DNA from: Desulforapulum autotrophicum
Lineage (GTDB): Bacteria; Desulfobacterota; Desulfobacteria; Desulfobacterales; Desulfolunaceae
Assembly: GCA_020723285.1 (NCBI GenBank)
Contig: DYJE01000002.1
Span: 124,001 to 188,000 of the forward strand
Length of the DNA stretch: 64,000 nt
Reading direction: 5' to 3'
This document shows, piece after piece, positions 44,346 to 53,151 of the stretch (the stretch's first letter is position 1; each line of letters begins with the position of its first letter). A model generated the notes under the pieces. That model was not told where the DNA came from. It ran no database searches and was given only the letters and a program-made list of their open reading frames with translations. The position numbers and the translations under genes are program-made.

Positions 44346-44981
44346 ATGGATTTTAATCATGTGATCAATCAACGGCGTGCCGTCAATTTTTTTGATACAA
44401 CCCAAGAGATCCCAGAGGCTTTAATACATCAGGTTATCGATATGGCTTCAAAAACCCCTTCCAGTTTCAACCTTCAGCCCTGGAGTCTCATGGCGCTGAC
44501 ACATATCGAAGACAAACTTCGCCTTCAGCGGCACGCCATGAATCAGCCGAAGGTCAGCGAAGCCCCGGTGACATTTGTCGTTCTGGGTGACCGTAAGGGC
44601 TGGACTGACGAAAACCCTTTTGTGGAACGCGCATTTCAGGAGATGATTAAAACAGGTGCCGCCACGGATGAAAGTCGCAACTGGTTCAGTGGTGCCAGAA
44701 AAAAGCTCTACGGTGGCGACGAGGAAACCCAGCTCGCTTTTGCCTGTAAAAACGCCGGTTTTTTTTCCATGAGCTTGATGCTGGCAGCCAAAAGCCTGGG
44801 TCTTGACACACATCCCATGGATGGTTTCGATCAGGCCGCAGTCAAAAAAGAATTCAGCATTCCGGATCATTACTGGATTCCGGTTCTTATTGCCATGGGG
44901 TACTTCGACCAAACCAAAGTTCTTTCCCCGCCCAAATGGCGAAAATCAGTGGACGATATTCTTGTGCGTTTCGAATCATGA
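44346..44981 (+). CDS. Nitroreductase-family FMN oxidoreductase
   Basis: 211 residues. The N-terminal FMN-binding signature is clear (R-R-A-V-N-F-F at 9-15 and T-P-S-S-F-N-L-Q-P-W at about 37-46), with the later G-L-D-T-H-P-M-D-G-F and a C-terminal helix. Members use NAD(P)H to reduce nitro compounds, quinones or enones as dimers. Substrate cannot be told from sequence. TTGGAGG precedes the ATG, right after a terminator, so it has its own promoter or depends on read-through. Confidence 0.9.
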   Translation: MDFNHVINQRRAVNFFDTTQEIPEALIHQVIDMASKTPSSFNLQPWSLMALTHIEDKLRLQRHAMNQPKVSEAPVTFVVLGDRKGWTDENPFVERAFQEMIKTGAATDESRNWFSGARKKLYGGDEETQLAFACKNAGFFSMSLMLAAKSLGLDTHPMDGFDQAAVKKEFSIPDHYWIPVLIAMGYFDQTKVLSPPKWRKSVDDILVRFES

Positions 44982-45021
44982 CATTAACAGGGATAAGGGT
45001 ATCAACCTGTAGAACCCTATT

Positions 45022-45807
45022 TTATTCTTTGTTTGAACCAATCAATGAATCACAGGCTTTCCAGTCCAGTTCCGGTCGTATACCGAATCGAGTCAGAGAG
45101 AAATCATATTTTACCGGATCATCCGGGCAAAGGATTTTAAAAGCCCGGGTGATCTCTTCGGCTGTTTTCATGTCAGCCTGTTTTCGTACCGTCAAACCCA
45201 GTTTTCTTGAGATTTTGTGCATGTGTGTATCTAGGGGCACCACAAGTTTTCCAGCATTCACCCTGTCCCAGCCCCCCGGATCCACGTTGTCCTTTCTTAC
45301 CATCCATCTTAAAAACAGATTCATGCGCTTCATGGCGCTTCCTTTATCAGGGTTCGCCACAAGATAACCCGGATTATGCCTGTCGACCAGATGATGTACA
45401 AAACGTTTTATAGCCACAACAACTGTCTCGTCATCCTGAGACATTCCTGACACAAAACAGTTTTCCAGTGACTGATAATGTGAAAGAATATCCAGAATCC
45501 CCATGAAAAGTTCAACCAGATCGGGACCACGGACAAATCTGTAAACAAACCCTTTGAAATCTCGGGAAAATTTGTCTTCATTACCCTTTTCAATGTAAAG
45601 ACGCGGAGAATGGCCCATGATCATAAAAACATGTGAAAGCGCTGAAAGGATTTGAGACACACGGCCAAAGGCAAACGCCGAGGCGATAAGAGCGGCTATT
45701 TCACGGTCATGCACAGTTGAATAACGAAGGATATATTCGATTGGATCAGGATGAATATAACGTTTTCGGTTAAATGTATCATAAATGCTTTCAAGGTTTT
45801 CTTTCAT
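45022..45807 (-). CDS. TIGR02757 / DUF2400 family protein
   Basis: 261 residues from ATG 45807. A frame continues 22 codons upstream, but this start fits the family N-terminus (L-E-x-I-Y-x-x-x-N-R-K-R-Y-I-H-P-D-P) and has AGGA about ten bases before. Core motifs are D-R-E-I-A-A-L-I-A-S-A-F-A-F-G-R-V, R-W-M-V-R-K-D-x-V-D-P-G-G-W and L-D-T-H-M-H-K-I. The family is widespread in bacteria but functionally uncharacterised; it has a helical, HhH-glycosylase-like look. It overlaps the DHH gene by 17 bases and is coupled to it. Confidence 0.88.
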   Translation of the reverse strand: MKENLESIYDTFNRKRYIHPDPIEYILRYSTVHDREIAALIASAFAFGRVSQILSALSHVFMIMGHSPRLYIEKGNEDKFSRDFKGFVYRFVRGPDLVELFMGILDILSHYQSLENCFVSGMSQDDETVVVAIKRFVHHLVDRHNPGYLVANPDKGSAMKRMNLFLRWMVRKDNVDPGGWDRVNAGKLVVPLDTHMHKISRKLGLTVRKQADMKTAEEITRAFKILCPDDPVKYDFSLTRFGIRPELDWKACDSLIGSNKE

Positions 45808-46801
45808 TCTTGCTGAATCCTGTTCCGACACCATCGACACGTTCCATAATCCATTTAAGGACTTTCCTGTCATTCTCAGAGTTTATCACGCATTCCACAG
45901 AAGAAAGGGAGAGTTCCGCCCGTGCCATGGTCTTATGGCCACCGGCGGAACCGAATTGGGAAAATGCTTGTTCAGCAAGCTTGCCGGCATTGAATCGAAG
46001 ACCGCTGTTCCTTATGATCACAACAAGCTTTTTACCAAATATCCCTGAAACGAAAGTCCAGTTGACACCTTGAACTTTTAAAAAAAAATCAGCCACAAGG
46101 ACACACACATCCGGAGTGCCCACATGACCAAGGTGAATGAAAACCTTGCCACGCCGAATAACCCTGGAATTGAAAGCCTGCTGGAAATATTTTAAAAAAC
46201 CCGGATGGATTTCAGAATATTCGATTTGCTGTATCAGGGAAAGACTGATATGCCGTGATAAAAAATGAAAAGCTTTGATATCTTCATTGTAAGCCTTTCT
46301 CTGAAAATCGTGAGTATCGGTTTTGATTCCAAGAAAAAGAGCTGTGGCAAGTTTCTGTGAAGGCCTGATCTTTGCCGCCCTAAGGTATTCTGTCAACATG
46401 GTGGATGTTGCGCCGTATTCCGGGCGAATATCCACATATCCGTTATAAACCACAGCAATGGGATGATGATCGATAATCACATCAAAGGGATATTTTTTGT
46501 ATGCTTCGTTGTGACCGGGTTGTGAATCGACCAAAACAAATCGCGAATAATCACCGGTGTGGATTTCGGCGGATTTCAACAGACACCCGCAGAGTTTGTT
46601 TACCATGGCCACATTATCAGGCCTCTTGACCGTGTTGATGCTGCAGATATCCACAGATGCGACCTTGCGCCATAACAACCGTTTGACGCACAGCGCAGCT
46701 CCTATTGCATCAGGATCTGCATTGATGACGACAAGGACACGGTCATCTCCGCGAAACATGGAATAAAATCTTCTCAGTCTTTCGGGCGCATTAATAGACA
46801 T
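45791..46801 (-). CDS. DHH-family phosphoesterase (NrnA-like)
   Basis: 336 residues. DHH motifs are present: N-A-D-P-D-A-I-G-A-A, V-D-S-Q-P-G and the name-giving D-H-H-P, with a DHHA1 domain ending in G-G-H-K-T-M-A-R. These manganese enzymes cleave short oligonucleotides, pAp or cyclic dinucleotides. No CBS, RRM or membrane domain is fused, so nanoRNase or pAp phosphatase is the likely function; pAp removal would suit sulfate metabolism but is inference. GAGGAG precedes the ATG. Confidence 0.88.
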   Translation of the reverse strand: MSINAPERLRRFYSMFRGDDRVLVVINADPDAIGAALCVKRLLWRKVASVDICSINTVKRPDNVAMVNKLCGCLLKSAEIHTGDYSRFVLVDSQPGHNEAYKKYPFDVIIDHHPIAVVYNGYVDIRPEYGATSTMLTEYLRAAKIRPSQKLATALFLGIKTDTHDFQRKAYNEDIKAFHFLSRHISLSLIQQIEYSEIHPGFLKYFQQAFNSRVIRRGKVFIHLGHVGTPDVCVLVADFFLKVQGVNWTFVSGIFGKKLVVIIRNSGLRFNAGKLAEQAFSQFGSAGGHKTMARAELSLSSVECVINSENDRKVLKWIMERVDGVGTGFSKNERKP

Positions 46802-47184
46802 TCCAATCTCCTCTCAGCAAGACGTGTTGGATATATAATCAAAAATTATACCAGAAACAATCGATGGATTAAATTGTTCATCATCTCTCTCACCATAATT
46901 TTCTTTTTATTTTCATACTGCCATGGTAGAGTTTCACCATTGCCTGTAACACTCTCTCACATGATACTGATCGGATATGAAAATTGTCCTGCATCTGATC
47001 AGGGATTATCTTCTCAATATTCTCGTTGATTTCGTTAGACAGATTGTATCCATGATTATTCTGACATGGCATGACCGTTGCTTATATAAGAATAATCATC
47101 CCTAAAAAAACCTTTCTATTCAAATCATCAGTAAGAATTAAGATTTGAGTATAAGCCGCAAGTACCTATTTATAGGAGATTAAA
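46802..47184. other. Long AT-rich leader upstream of cooS
   Basis: About 380 bases between the divergent DHH gene and cooS. A 60-codon open frame on - (46890-47072) has no ribosome site and is not called. A 7-base inverted repeat (47120-47126 / 47142-47148) lies shortly before the cooS ribosome site. No CooA-type palindrome is visible. Confidence 0.5.
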
Positions 47185-49146
47185 ATGGAAAAAAATGACG
47201 AAAGACTTCTTCCCATGGTTTCTGATCTGACCACATGTGAATCAACTCAGCAGATGCTTGAAAAAGCCAGGAAGGATGGAATCACAACAGCATGGGACCG
47301 AGCCGTGGATATGAAACCCTGCCCCATCGGGGTTGAATCCGCTTGCTGCAAAATGTGTCATATGGGACCTTGCCGTCTTAACGCCAAACGACCCTACGAC
47401 AAGGTGGGTGTGTGCGGAGCCACCATTGACACCATCATGGCCCGGAATTTCGCACGAATGGTTGCGTCCGGGACAGCCGCACACAGCGATCACGGCCTTG
47501 CGATTCTTGAACTGTTCAGGGATGTGGCTGCCGGACAAATAAACGATTACACCATCAAAGACCCCATCAAACTTGAAGAACTGTGCAATTCACTTGGAAT
47601 ATCTACAGAAGGTCTGAACGTTCAGGGTATGGCTCAGGCCTTATACGATGAGCTGATCAAAACCTATACCCAGCTCAACGGTGAAATCCCCTTTGTAAGA
47701 CGAGCTCCTGAAAAAACACTGGAACTCTGGAGGAAACACGGTCTTGTACCCAGAAGCGCGCCCAAAGAAGTCATGGAAATGATGAGCCGCACCCATATGG
47801 GCTGCGATCAGCATTACGAAAACATCACGAAACAGATCAGCAGGACGGCCCTGGCTGACGGTTGGGGCGGGTCCATGATTGCCACAGAACTTTCGGATGT
47901 CATGTTCGGAACACCCTCCCCTGTTCTTGCCGATGTAGACATGGGCGTACTCAAGGAAAACATGGTGAACATCATTGTGCACGGACACGAGCCCAATCTT
48001 TTTGAATCCATGCTGGCCACGGTAAATGATCCGTTTTATGTCAACATCGCCAAGGAAAAAGGGGCCGCAGGCATAAACCTGGTTGGTATGTGCTGTTCCG
48101 GAGCTGAGATGATGTCCCGTCATGGCATTCCCCATGCCGGGAATTTCGGAAGCACGGAAGCGGTTCTGGTCACCGGTGCCGTGGATGCCATGGCCGTGGA
48201 TATTCAGTGCATCAAACAGGGACTTGCCGAGGTTGCGAAGTGTTACGACACCCATCTGATCACCACCAACCCGAGATGCATGATCGAAGGGGCTCTCCAC
48301 ATCGAATTTCATGAACACCATCCAAGGGCCTGCACAGATGAAATCGTCACAAAAGCCATTGCGCGTTTTGCAACCCGGACCAAGCCTGTGGTGATCCCAA
48401 AGAAATCAACCAAGGGCGTTCATGGCTTCACCTACGAGTATATCAACTACATGCTGGGTGGAAGCTTTCGCGGAGGTTTCGCGCCTCTCAACGACAACAT
48501 CATCAACGGACGGATACGCGGAGTGGCCGGTGTTGTGGGTTGTGTGAATCCCAGGGTCAAACAGGATTCGGTTCATGTCGCTCTTGTCAAAGAACTGATT
48601 AAAAACGATGTACTGGTCCTTCAGACAGGGTGCTCCCAGATCTCTCTTGCCAAAAACGGCATGCTGACGCCTGAAGCGGCCCATCTGGCAGGACCGGGTT
48701 TGCGGGAAGTCTGTGAAGCGGTGGGCATGCCTCCGATCCTGGGCCTTGGTTCCTGCGTTGACAACACACGCATCCTCATCGCTGCCACGGCTATGGTGAA
48801 ACAAGGAGGGCTTGGGAACACCATCGCCGATCTTCCCGCAGCCGGTGCCGCGCCCGAATGGATGAGTGAAAAAGCCATTGCCATCGGACAGTATTTCGTG
48901 ATGTCGGGTGTTTACACAGTGTTTGGGGTGAGTTTCCCCATCGTTAAAAACACGAAGTTTCACGATCTGCTTTTCAACGGCCTGGAAAAACAGGGATTCG
49001 GAAAGTGGGGTCACAGCACGGATCCCATAGAAATGGCGCATATGATGATCGATCATATCGACAAAAAACGCAAAGCGCTGAATATCGATAAGGCACGAGA
49101 AAGAACCCTGGTGGATATGGCTGACCGGAGACAGATTCAGGAGTAA
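47185..49146 (+). CDS. cooS: Anaerobic nickel carbon-monoxide dehydrogenase catalytic subunit
   Basis: 653 residues, normal for CooS. It interconverts CO and CO2 at a Ni-Fe-S C-cluster. The N-terminus carries the D-cluster Cys C46 and C54 and the B-cluster Cys C55, C58, C63 and C77. C-cluster ligands are visible as G-H-E-P-N, G-M-C-C-S-G, V-G-C-V-N-P, T-G-C-S-Q and L-G-S-C-V-D. AGGAG precedes the ATG. No cooF, cooC, hydrogenase or acetyl-CoA synthase gene is adjacent, so this is a stand-alone CODH; its electron partner must be encoded elsewhere. Confidence 0.96.
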   Translation: MEKNDERLLPMVSDLTTCESTQQMLEKARKDGITTAWDRAVDMKPCPIGVESACCKMCHMGPCRLNAKRPYDKVGVCGATIDTIMARNFARMVASGTAAHSDHGLAILELFRDVAAGQINDYTIKDPIKLEELCNSLGISTEGLNVQGMAQALYDELIKTYTQLNGEIPFVRRAPEKTLELWRKHGLVPRSAPKEVMEMMSRTHMGCDQHYENITKQISRTALADGWGGSMIATELSDVMFGTPSPVLADVDMGVLKENMVNIIVHGHEPNLFESMLATVNDPFYVNIAKEKGAAGINLVGMCCSGAEMMSRHGIPHAGNFGSTEAVLVTGAVDAMAVDIQCIKQGLAEVAKCYDTHLITTNPRCMIEGALHIEFHEHHPRACTDEIVTKAIARFATRTKPVVIPKKSTKGVHGFTYEYINYMLGGSFRGGFAPLNDNIINGRIRGVAGVVGCVNPRVKQDSVHVALVKELIKNDVLVLQTGCSQISLAKNGMLTPEAAHLAGPGLREVCEAVGMPPILGLGSCVDNTRILIAATAMVKQGGLGNTIADLPAAGAAPEWMSEKAIAIGQYFVMSGVYTVFGVSFPIVKNTKFHDLLFNGLEKQGFGKWGHSTDPIEMAHMMIDHIDKKRKALNIDKARERTLVDMADRRQIQE

Positions 49147-49153
49147 GGATGTT

Positions 49154-49175
49154 GGGCGGGATTCATTTCCCGCCC
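49154..49175 (+). terminator. Hairpin downstream of cooS
   Basis: Perfect 8-base G/C-rich arms at 49154-49161 and 49168-49175 with a six-base loop, eight bases after the cooS stop. No T run follows, so termination is probable but not certain. Confidence 0.6.
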
Positions 49176-49243
49176 ATTAAACATGACAACAATCTCAGGT
49201 TCAGGTGACAAAACGATCTGAACTTTTTAATGTGGGGTCTGTG

Positions 49244-49648
49244 ATGGTGATATACGACGGGACATTTGAATGGGACGGTAAAAAAAGAACCGATAAATTC
49301 CCCATAAGCTGGTGGCCGGGTTCATACCGGATCAAAATCATCGATCTTCAGGACAGAGCGCCTGGTGCTGTATTGATGAGGCCTTACCTCTGCATTCTCT
49401 CGGATACGGGTTCGGGCTTCGGCATCAAGAATACTTTTGAACGGTTTGCATTGTCCGTATGCGATAAATTCGGAATCGATGTGGAAAAGGTTCTCTGGGT
49501 CGAAGAAAACGCCATCAATGAAAACATGGGTGCCGCCATGGTGAAAGCCGTGATGAAAATTGGTGGCAAGTCCATATATGAAACAAACTGGAGGCCAGTG
49601 AGGCCCAATGAAATGGAACTTGTGAAAGACTGCCTCACTGCGAACTAA
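49244..49648 (+). CDS. Small soluble protein of unknown function
   Basis: 134 residues from ATG 49244, with a weak GGGG site upstream; a GTG start at 49205 would add 13 residues. Soluble, mixed alpha/beta. Recognisable spots are Y-D-G-T-F-E-W-D-G-K-K, W-W-P-G-S-Y-R-I-K-I, V-L-W-V-E-E-N and a C-terminal W-R-P-V-R-P-N-E. No family is known to me. It follows the cooS hairpin and overlaps the end of the convergent MFS gene by four bases, sharing stop-codon bases. Confidence 0.6.
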   Translation: MVIYDGTFEWDGKKRTDKFPISWWPGSYRIKIIDLQDRAPGAVLMRPYLCILSDTGSGFGIKNTFERFALSVCDKFGIDVEKVLWVEENAINENMGAAMVKAVMKIGGKSIYETNWRPVRPNEMELVKDCLTAN

Positions 49649-51081
49649 CTGTCTATTGATTTGCTTTCTCCTGAAAATGGCCTGATCCTGCCGATTGAAA
49701 ACAGGATACCCGCAACACTGAGGCCTGAAAAAATGACCATGCAGACATGCATGCTTTTCAGAAACAGAAGCCGGGTTTCAAATGTCGCAGCCCTGTCACC
49801 CATGGTATGATTGAAAACCAGCGTGATCAGCGTCATGCAGAGCAGCATTCCCAGAGTTCTCATGGTCGCGGTGAAACCGGACGCGGTTCCATACTGTCTG
49901 GGCTCAACACTGCCCATGATCACGGCCATATTGGGCGATGAAAAAATGCCGAATCCCGACCCCATGATGCCCAGCATGGCCATGAGCACGTAAATGGGTG
50001 TCTGTTCCGTGACCTGTGTGATAAAGCCAAGACCCAAGGCGCAAAACCCCATGCCCACGGTGGCAAGAACCGATGCGGAAACTCGGTCTGACAGCCGGCC
50101 GAAATACGGTGACAGCACCATCTGGCAGACGGGTTGAACCACAAGAATCATTCCTGCGGACTGGGGTGAATACCCTCTGACGCATTGAAGATAAAGACTG
50201 AAAAAAAAGCCGACTCCGAAAGATGCCGCGTAATTGATCAGAGTGGCCAGGTTGCTGAATGCGAACACCCTGTTTCTAAAAATCAGATTCACATCAAGAA
50301 CCGGGCTCTTTTTCCGGGATTCGAACAGAAGGAATCCAAGAAGGCCACCAATTCCTGCAAACATCATGACGATAAAGACATCTCCTTTTTTCTGGTTCAG
50401 CGTTCCAACGATCAAACAGAATAAAGACAGGCAGTATAGAACCGCTCCAGTCAGATCAAAAGAGTCTCCGCGTGATTCAGCCCACTCCCCTTTCAGTTTG
50501 AACAAGGTCAGAAGCAACGCAGACAATTCCACCAGGACACCCAGATAAAAAATCCATCGCCAGCCCAGTTGAACCACCATGAATCCTGAAAGAACGGGGC
50601 CAAGGCTCAATCCCAGATAGACAAAGGCTACGATGATTCCCATGGCCCTACCCCGTTTGGATGGAGGGAAAACAGACGAAAGAATGGCCACGCTTGTTCC
50701 TGTAATCATGGCCCCGCCACTGCCCTGAAAAAAGCGAAAAACAATGAATGTCACCATGTTGGAGGCCATGGAAACCATGAGTGTTCCCAGGGTAAAGACG
50801 CAAATTCCGATGGTGAATATCCGTTTTCGTCCATAGATGTCTCCAAGCCTTCCGGCAGGGAGGAGAAACAGGGAAAATGCAAGAATATACACGGTTTCGA
50901 TCAGGCTCAGATGAACGGCACTGGCCTGAAATTCTTTTCCGATCACCGGAAGAGCAACTCCCACCGCAGACATCATGAAAGGAGTGAGAAACTGTACGGC
51001 ACTGACCACAAAAAGCGTGACCATTTCAGAGTCTGACGAACGCAGGCCGGGCTGGGTATGAACTTTTTTGTCATATTTCAT
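49645..51081 (-). CDS. MFS transporter, 14-helix DHA2 (EmrB/QacA) type
   Basis: 478 residues from ATG 51081, seven bases after the upstream gene stop; a longer frame would run into that gene. About 14 hydrophobic helices are visible. The A-motif G-R-L-G-D-I-Y-G-R-K-R lies between helices 2 and 3, and the C-motif region G-x-x-L-G-P-V-L-S-G in helix 5 marks a proton-driven exporter. The ribosome site is poor, suggesting coupling to the upstream flavoprotein/polyferredoxin gene. The substrate is unknown. Confidence 0.88.
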   Translation of the reverse strand: MKYDKKVHTQPGLRSSDSEMVTLFVVSAVQFLTPFMMSAVGVALPVIGKEFQASAVHLSLIETVYILAFSLFLLPAGRLGDIYGRKRIFTIGICVFTLGTLMVSMASNMVTFIVFRFFQGSGGAMITGTSVAILSSVFPPSKRGRAMGIIVAFVYLGLSLGPVLSGFMVVQLGWRWIFYLGVLVELSALLLTLFKLKGEWAESRGDSFDLTGAVLYCLSLFCLIVGTLNQKKGDVFIVMMFAGIGGLLGFLLFESRKKSPVLDVNLIFRNRVFAFSNLATLINYAASFGVGFFFSLYLQCVRGYSPQSAGMILVVQPVCQMVLSPYFGRLSDRVSASVLATVGMGFCALGLGFITQVTEQTPIYVLMAMLGIMGSGFGIFSSPNMAVIMGSVEPRQYGTASGFTATMRTLGMLLCMTLITLVFNHTMGDRAATFETRLLFLKSMHVCMVIFSGLSVAGILFSIGRIRPFSGESKSIDS

Positions 51082-51088
51082 GAAACAA

Positions 51089-53122
51089 CTAGTCACGCTT
51101 GAATTGCAGCACATCCATGGGGCAGACACTGATACATATTCCGCAATGGATACAGCTTGAGTTTTTATTGGAAAAAGCCTCGCCATGACGCGCAAAGGCC
51201 ATGACATCCACACCGACCTGGCAGTATAATGAGCATTGAGTGCATTGAATGCATTGATCGTTTGAAACGATAGACAGCTTACCGTACCAGCGGCTCAGAA
51301 TCTCCATGTATTTGGCCAGGGGACACCAGTACCGGCACCAGATCTTTCCTCCGGCTATGGGATAAAGTGCCATGGGAATGACGGCGATCAGCCAGAAATC
51401 CACAATCACCGCATAAGCGCTGTGCCAGAATCCGGATTGTCCGATATGTCCTTTGTAAAACACTAAAATGACGAACGCACTTACAAACGCCCAGAAAAGG
51501 ATGATATCCCCCATGACTTCCCATCGCCTGCTTCGTTCACCCTTGGGCGAAAGGTGACGCCATCGGTCACCCAGGGTTTCTGCAAGCCCTCCGCATCCAC
51601 AGATCCAGGAACAGAAACGTTTGCCATGATACCTGACGGCGATGGGGATCACCACAAAAGTCACCATCGCACCCATGACCGCGATGAAGATTTTCAGATC
51701 TCCGGGACTGACACCCGACAAACCATAGAACGAATCGAATAACAGCGGAAAAGGATTGGACACGGCGTAAACACGCCACCATGTGTCACCCGGAAGATAA
51801 ATGGCAAACAGACATTCAATGATCAAAAATGAAAAAACCTGAAACACGATAAGGCTTGAAAATCTTAGAATCTGGTGCTTGTCAGTCCATCCCCTGCTCC
51901 ATCGTTTCATGGCTATTATTCCGAAATAAACCATAAGAGCAGTGTAAACCGCTGAATACCAAAACGATGGATTTTTGAAAACTCCGCTGAATTGAGACAA
52001 GCCTTCCCCGTAGTAATGAAACGGGTAATAGCCTTTCTTCCATGTGTAGATGATCAGGCAGAGAGAAAGGGTGAACAGCAGAAGTAAGTAACGTGAAACG
52101 GTCCATTCTTTTTCAAAGCGGATACCGATCGTTTTTAAAAATTCCCTGGGGGGTTCGGAGCCGATCATCTCAAACACATGGTGGTTTGGAATACTCGTAT
52201 GTTTTGCGTTGGCGCTATTGTGAAGCACGACCTGGTCCTGGCCTATTTCAACCAGCCGCGTCCCGGTCAACAAGGACAGCGTTCCTTCAGTTTGCTTTTT
52301 TACTAGCGCTTCAACATTTTTTTTCCTGGGAAAAACCAGATGGTCATCCACGGTGGCCAATGTCACCGTATTGTTGTCGCACAGGGCCAGAGCCGCTTCA
52401 GCCGCCACATCTCCACCGCCATAAACCAGGATATTTTCCCCTGAGTATGCGTTAGAATCTTGCAACGTGTGATGAATTTTTTCAGGGTATTCCGTTTCCC
52501 CTGGAACACCTGCCGTTCGGGGATGCCCTGATTTCCCGATGCACAACACAACCAATGTCGCCGTCACATCATTTTTGTCTGTGACCAGCCTGAATCCGTG
52601 ATCAAGGCTTTCTATACGGGTTACCCGTTCGTTATCACGGCATTCCACACCGGATTTTTCAAGGGCGTCATTAAAAACCTCCAATGTCTGTTCAATGCTG
52701 CTTTCACGAAAAGGTATGCTGCCTTTTAGAACAAGGTTTTCAGGCTCTGCGAGCATAAGTTTACCGCGGGTAAACGAACGGAGTGTCTGAAACTTCTTTC
52801 CGGCTTCGAGTATCACCACGCGCCTGTTCAGCTCTTTCAGCCTCACGCCTGTGGCCGCACCGGCGACACCGCAACCCACCACCGCCACATCGTAATCCAC
52901 GGCAGGGCCTGTCTCCATGGTTTTCAGTTTTTCATTCAAAGTTTCCGCAAGGTCAAAACCGTTGTTCAGACTCACTTTGATCAGGGATTTTCCCACCACG
53001 TCTCCGGCGAGAAAAACACCCCTGATATTCCGTGATTCTCCATTCTTATCAACGTCAGGCATGACAGGATAGGATGGAGACGGACGGTCTTCGATAAACC
53101 AGTTTTTATAAATGGGTTTCAT
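51089..53122 (-). CDS. Circularly permuted TrxR-like flavoprotein fused to NosR/NapH-like membrane polyferredoxin
   Basis: 677 residues. N-terminal flavoprotein part: G-V-F-L-A-G-D at 35-41 (the FAD motif normally at the C-terminal end of thioredoxin-reductase-like enzymes), then the FAD GxGxxG at 83-88, E-A-G-K, the NAD(P) site G-G-G-D-V-A at 235-240, and the closing F-E-M-I-G-S-E-P-P at 317-325. Membrane part: about five to six helices (344-360, 388-405, 418-442, 478-496, 540-556, 568-590) with NosR/NapH-type Cys motifs C504-x3-C508-x-C510 and C596-x3-C600-P. C-terminal 2[4Fe-4S] ferredoxin: C624/627/630/634 and C657/660/663/667. It probably moves electrons between NAD(P)H and the quinone pool or an envelope acceptor. 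It is coupled to an MFS gene downstream. Confidence 0.82.
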   Translation of the reverse strand: MKPIYKNWFIEDRPSPSYPVMPDVDKNGESRNIRGVFLAGDVVGKSLIKVSLNNGFDLAETLNEKLKTMETGPAVDYDVAVVGCGVAGAATGVRLKELNRRVVILEAGKKFQTLRSFTRGKLMLAEPENLVLKGSIPFRESSIEQTLEVFNDALEKSGVECRDNERVTRIESLDHGFRLVTDKNDVTATLVVLCIGKSGHPRTAGVPGETEYPEKIHHTLQDSNAYSGENILVYGGGDVAAEAALALCDNNTVTLATVDDHLVFPRKKNVEALVKKQTEGTLSLLTGTRLVEIGQDQVVLHNSANAKHTSIPNHHVFEMIGSEPPREFLKTIGIRFEKEWTVSRYLLLLFTLSLCLIIYTWKKGYYPFHYYGEGLSQFSGVFKNPSFWYSAVYTALMVYFGIIAMKRWSRGWTDKHQILRFSSLIVFQVFSFLIIECLFAIYLPGDTWWRVYAVSNPFPLLFDSFYGLSGVSPGDLKIFIAVMGAMVTFVVIPIAVRYHGKRFCSWICGCGGLAETLGDRWRHLSPKGERSRRWEVMGDIILFWAFVSAFVILVFYKGHIGQSGFWHSAYAVIVDFWLIAVIPMALYPIAGGKIWCRYWCPLAKYMEILSRWYGKLSIVSNDQCIQCTQCSLYCQVGVDVMAFARHGEAFSNKNSSCIHCGICISVCPMDVLQFKRD

Positions 53123-53151
53123 TATTCACACCGATATGGCCGTTAAAGAGG

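Noticed and set aside
46890-47072. 60-codon open frame on - in the cooS leader
   Set aside because: No ribosome site, no recognisable fold or family, in an AT-rich leader where chance frames are common.
46802-47184. CooA binding site upstream of cooS
   Set aside because: No TGTCG-N6-CGACA-like palindrome is visible.
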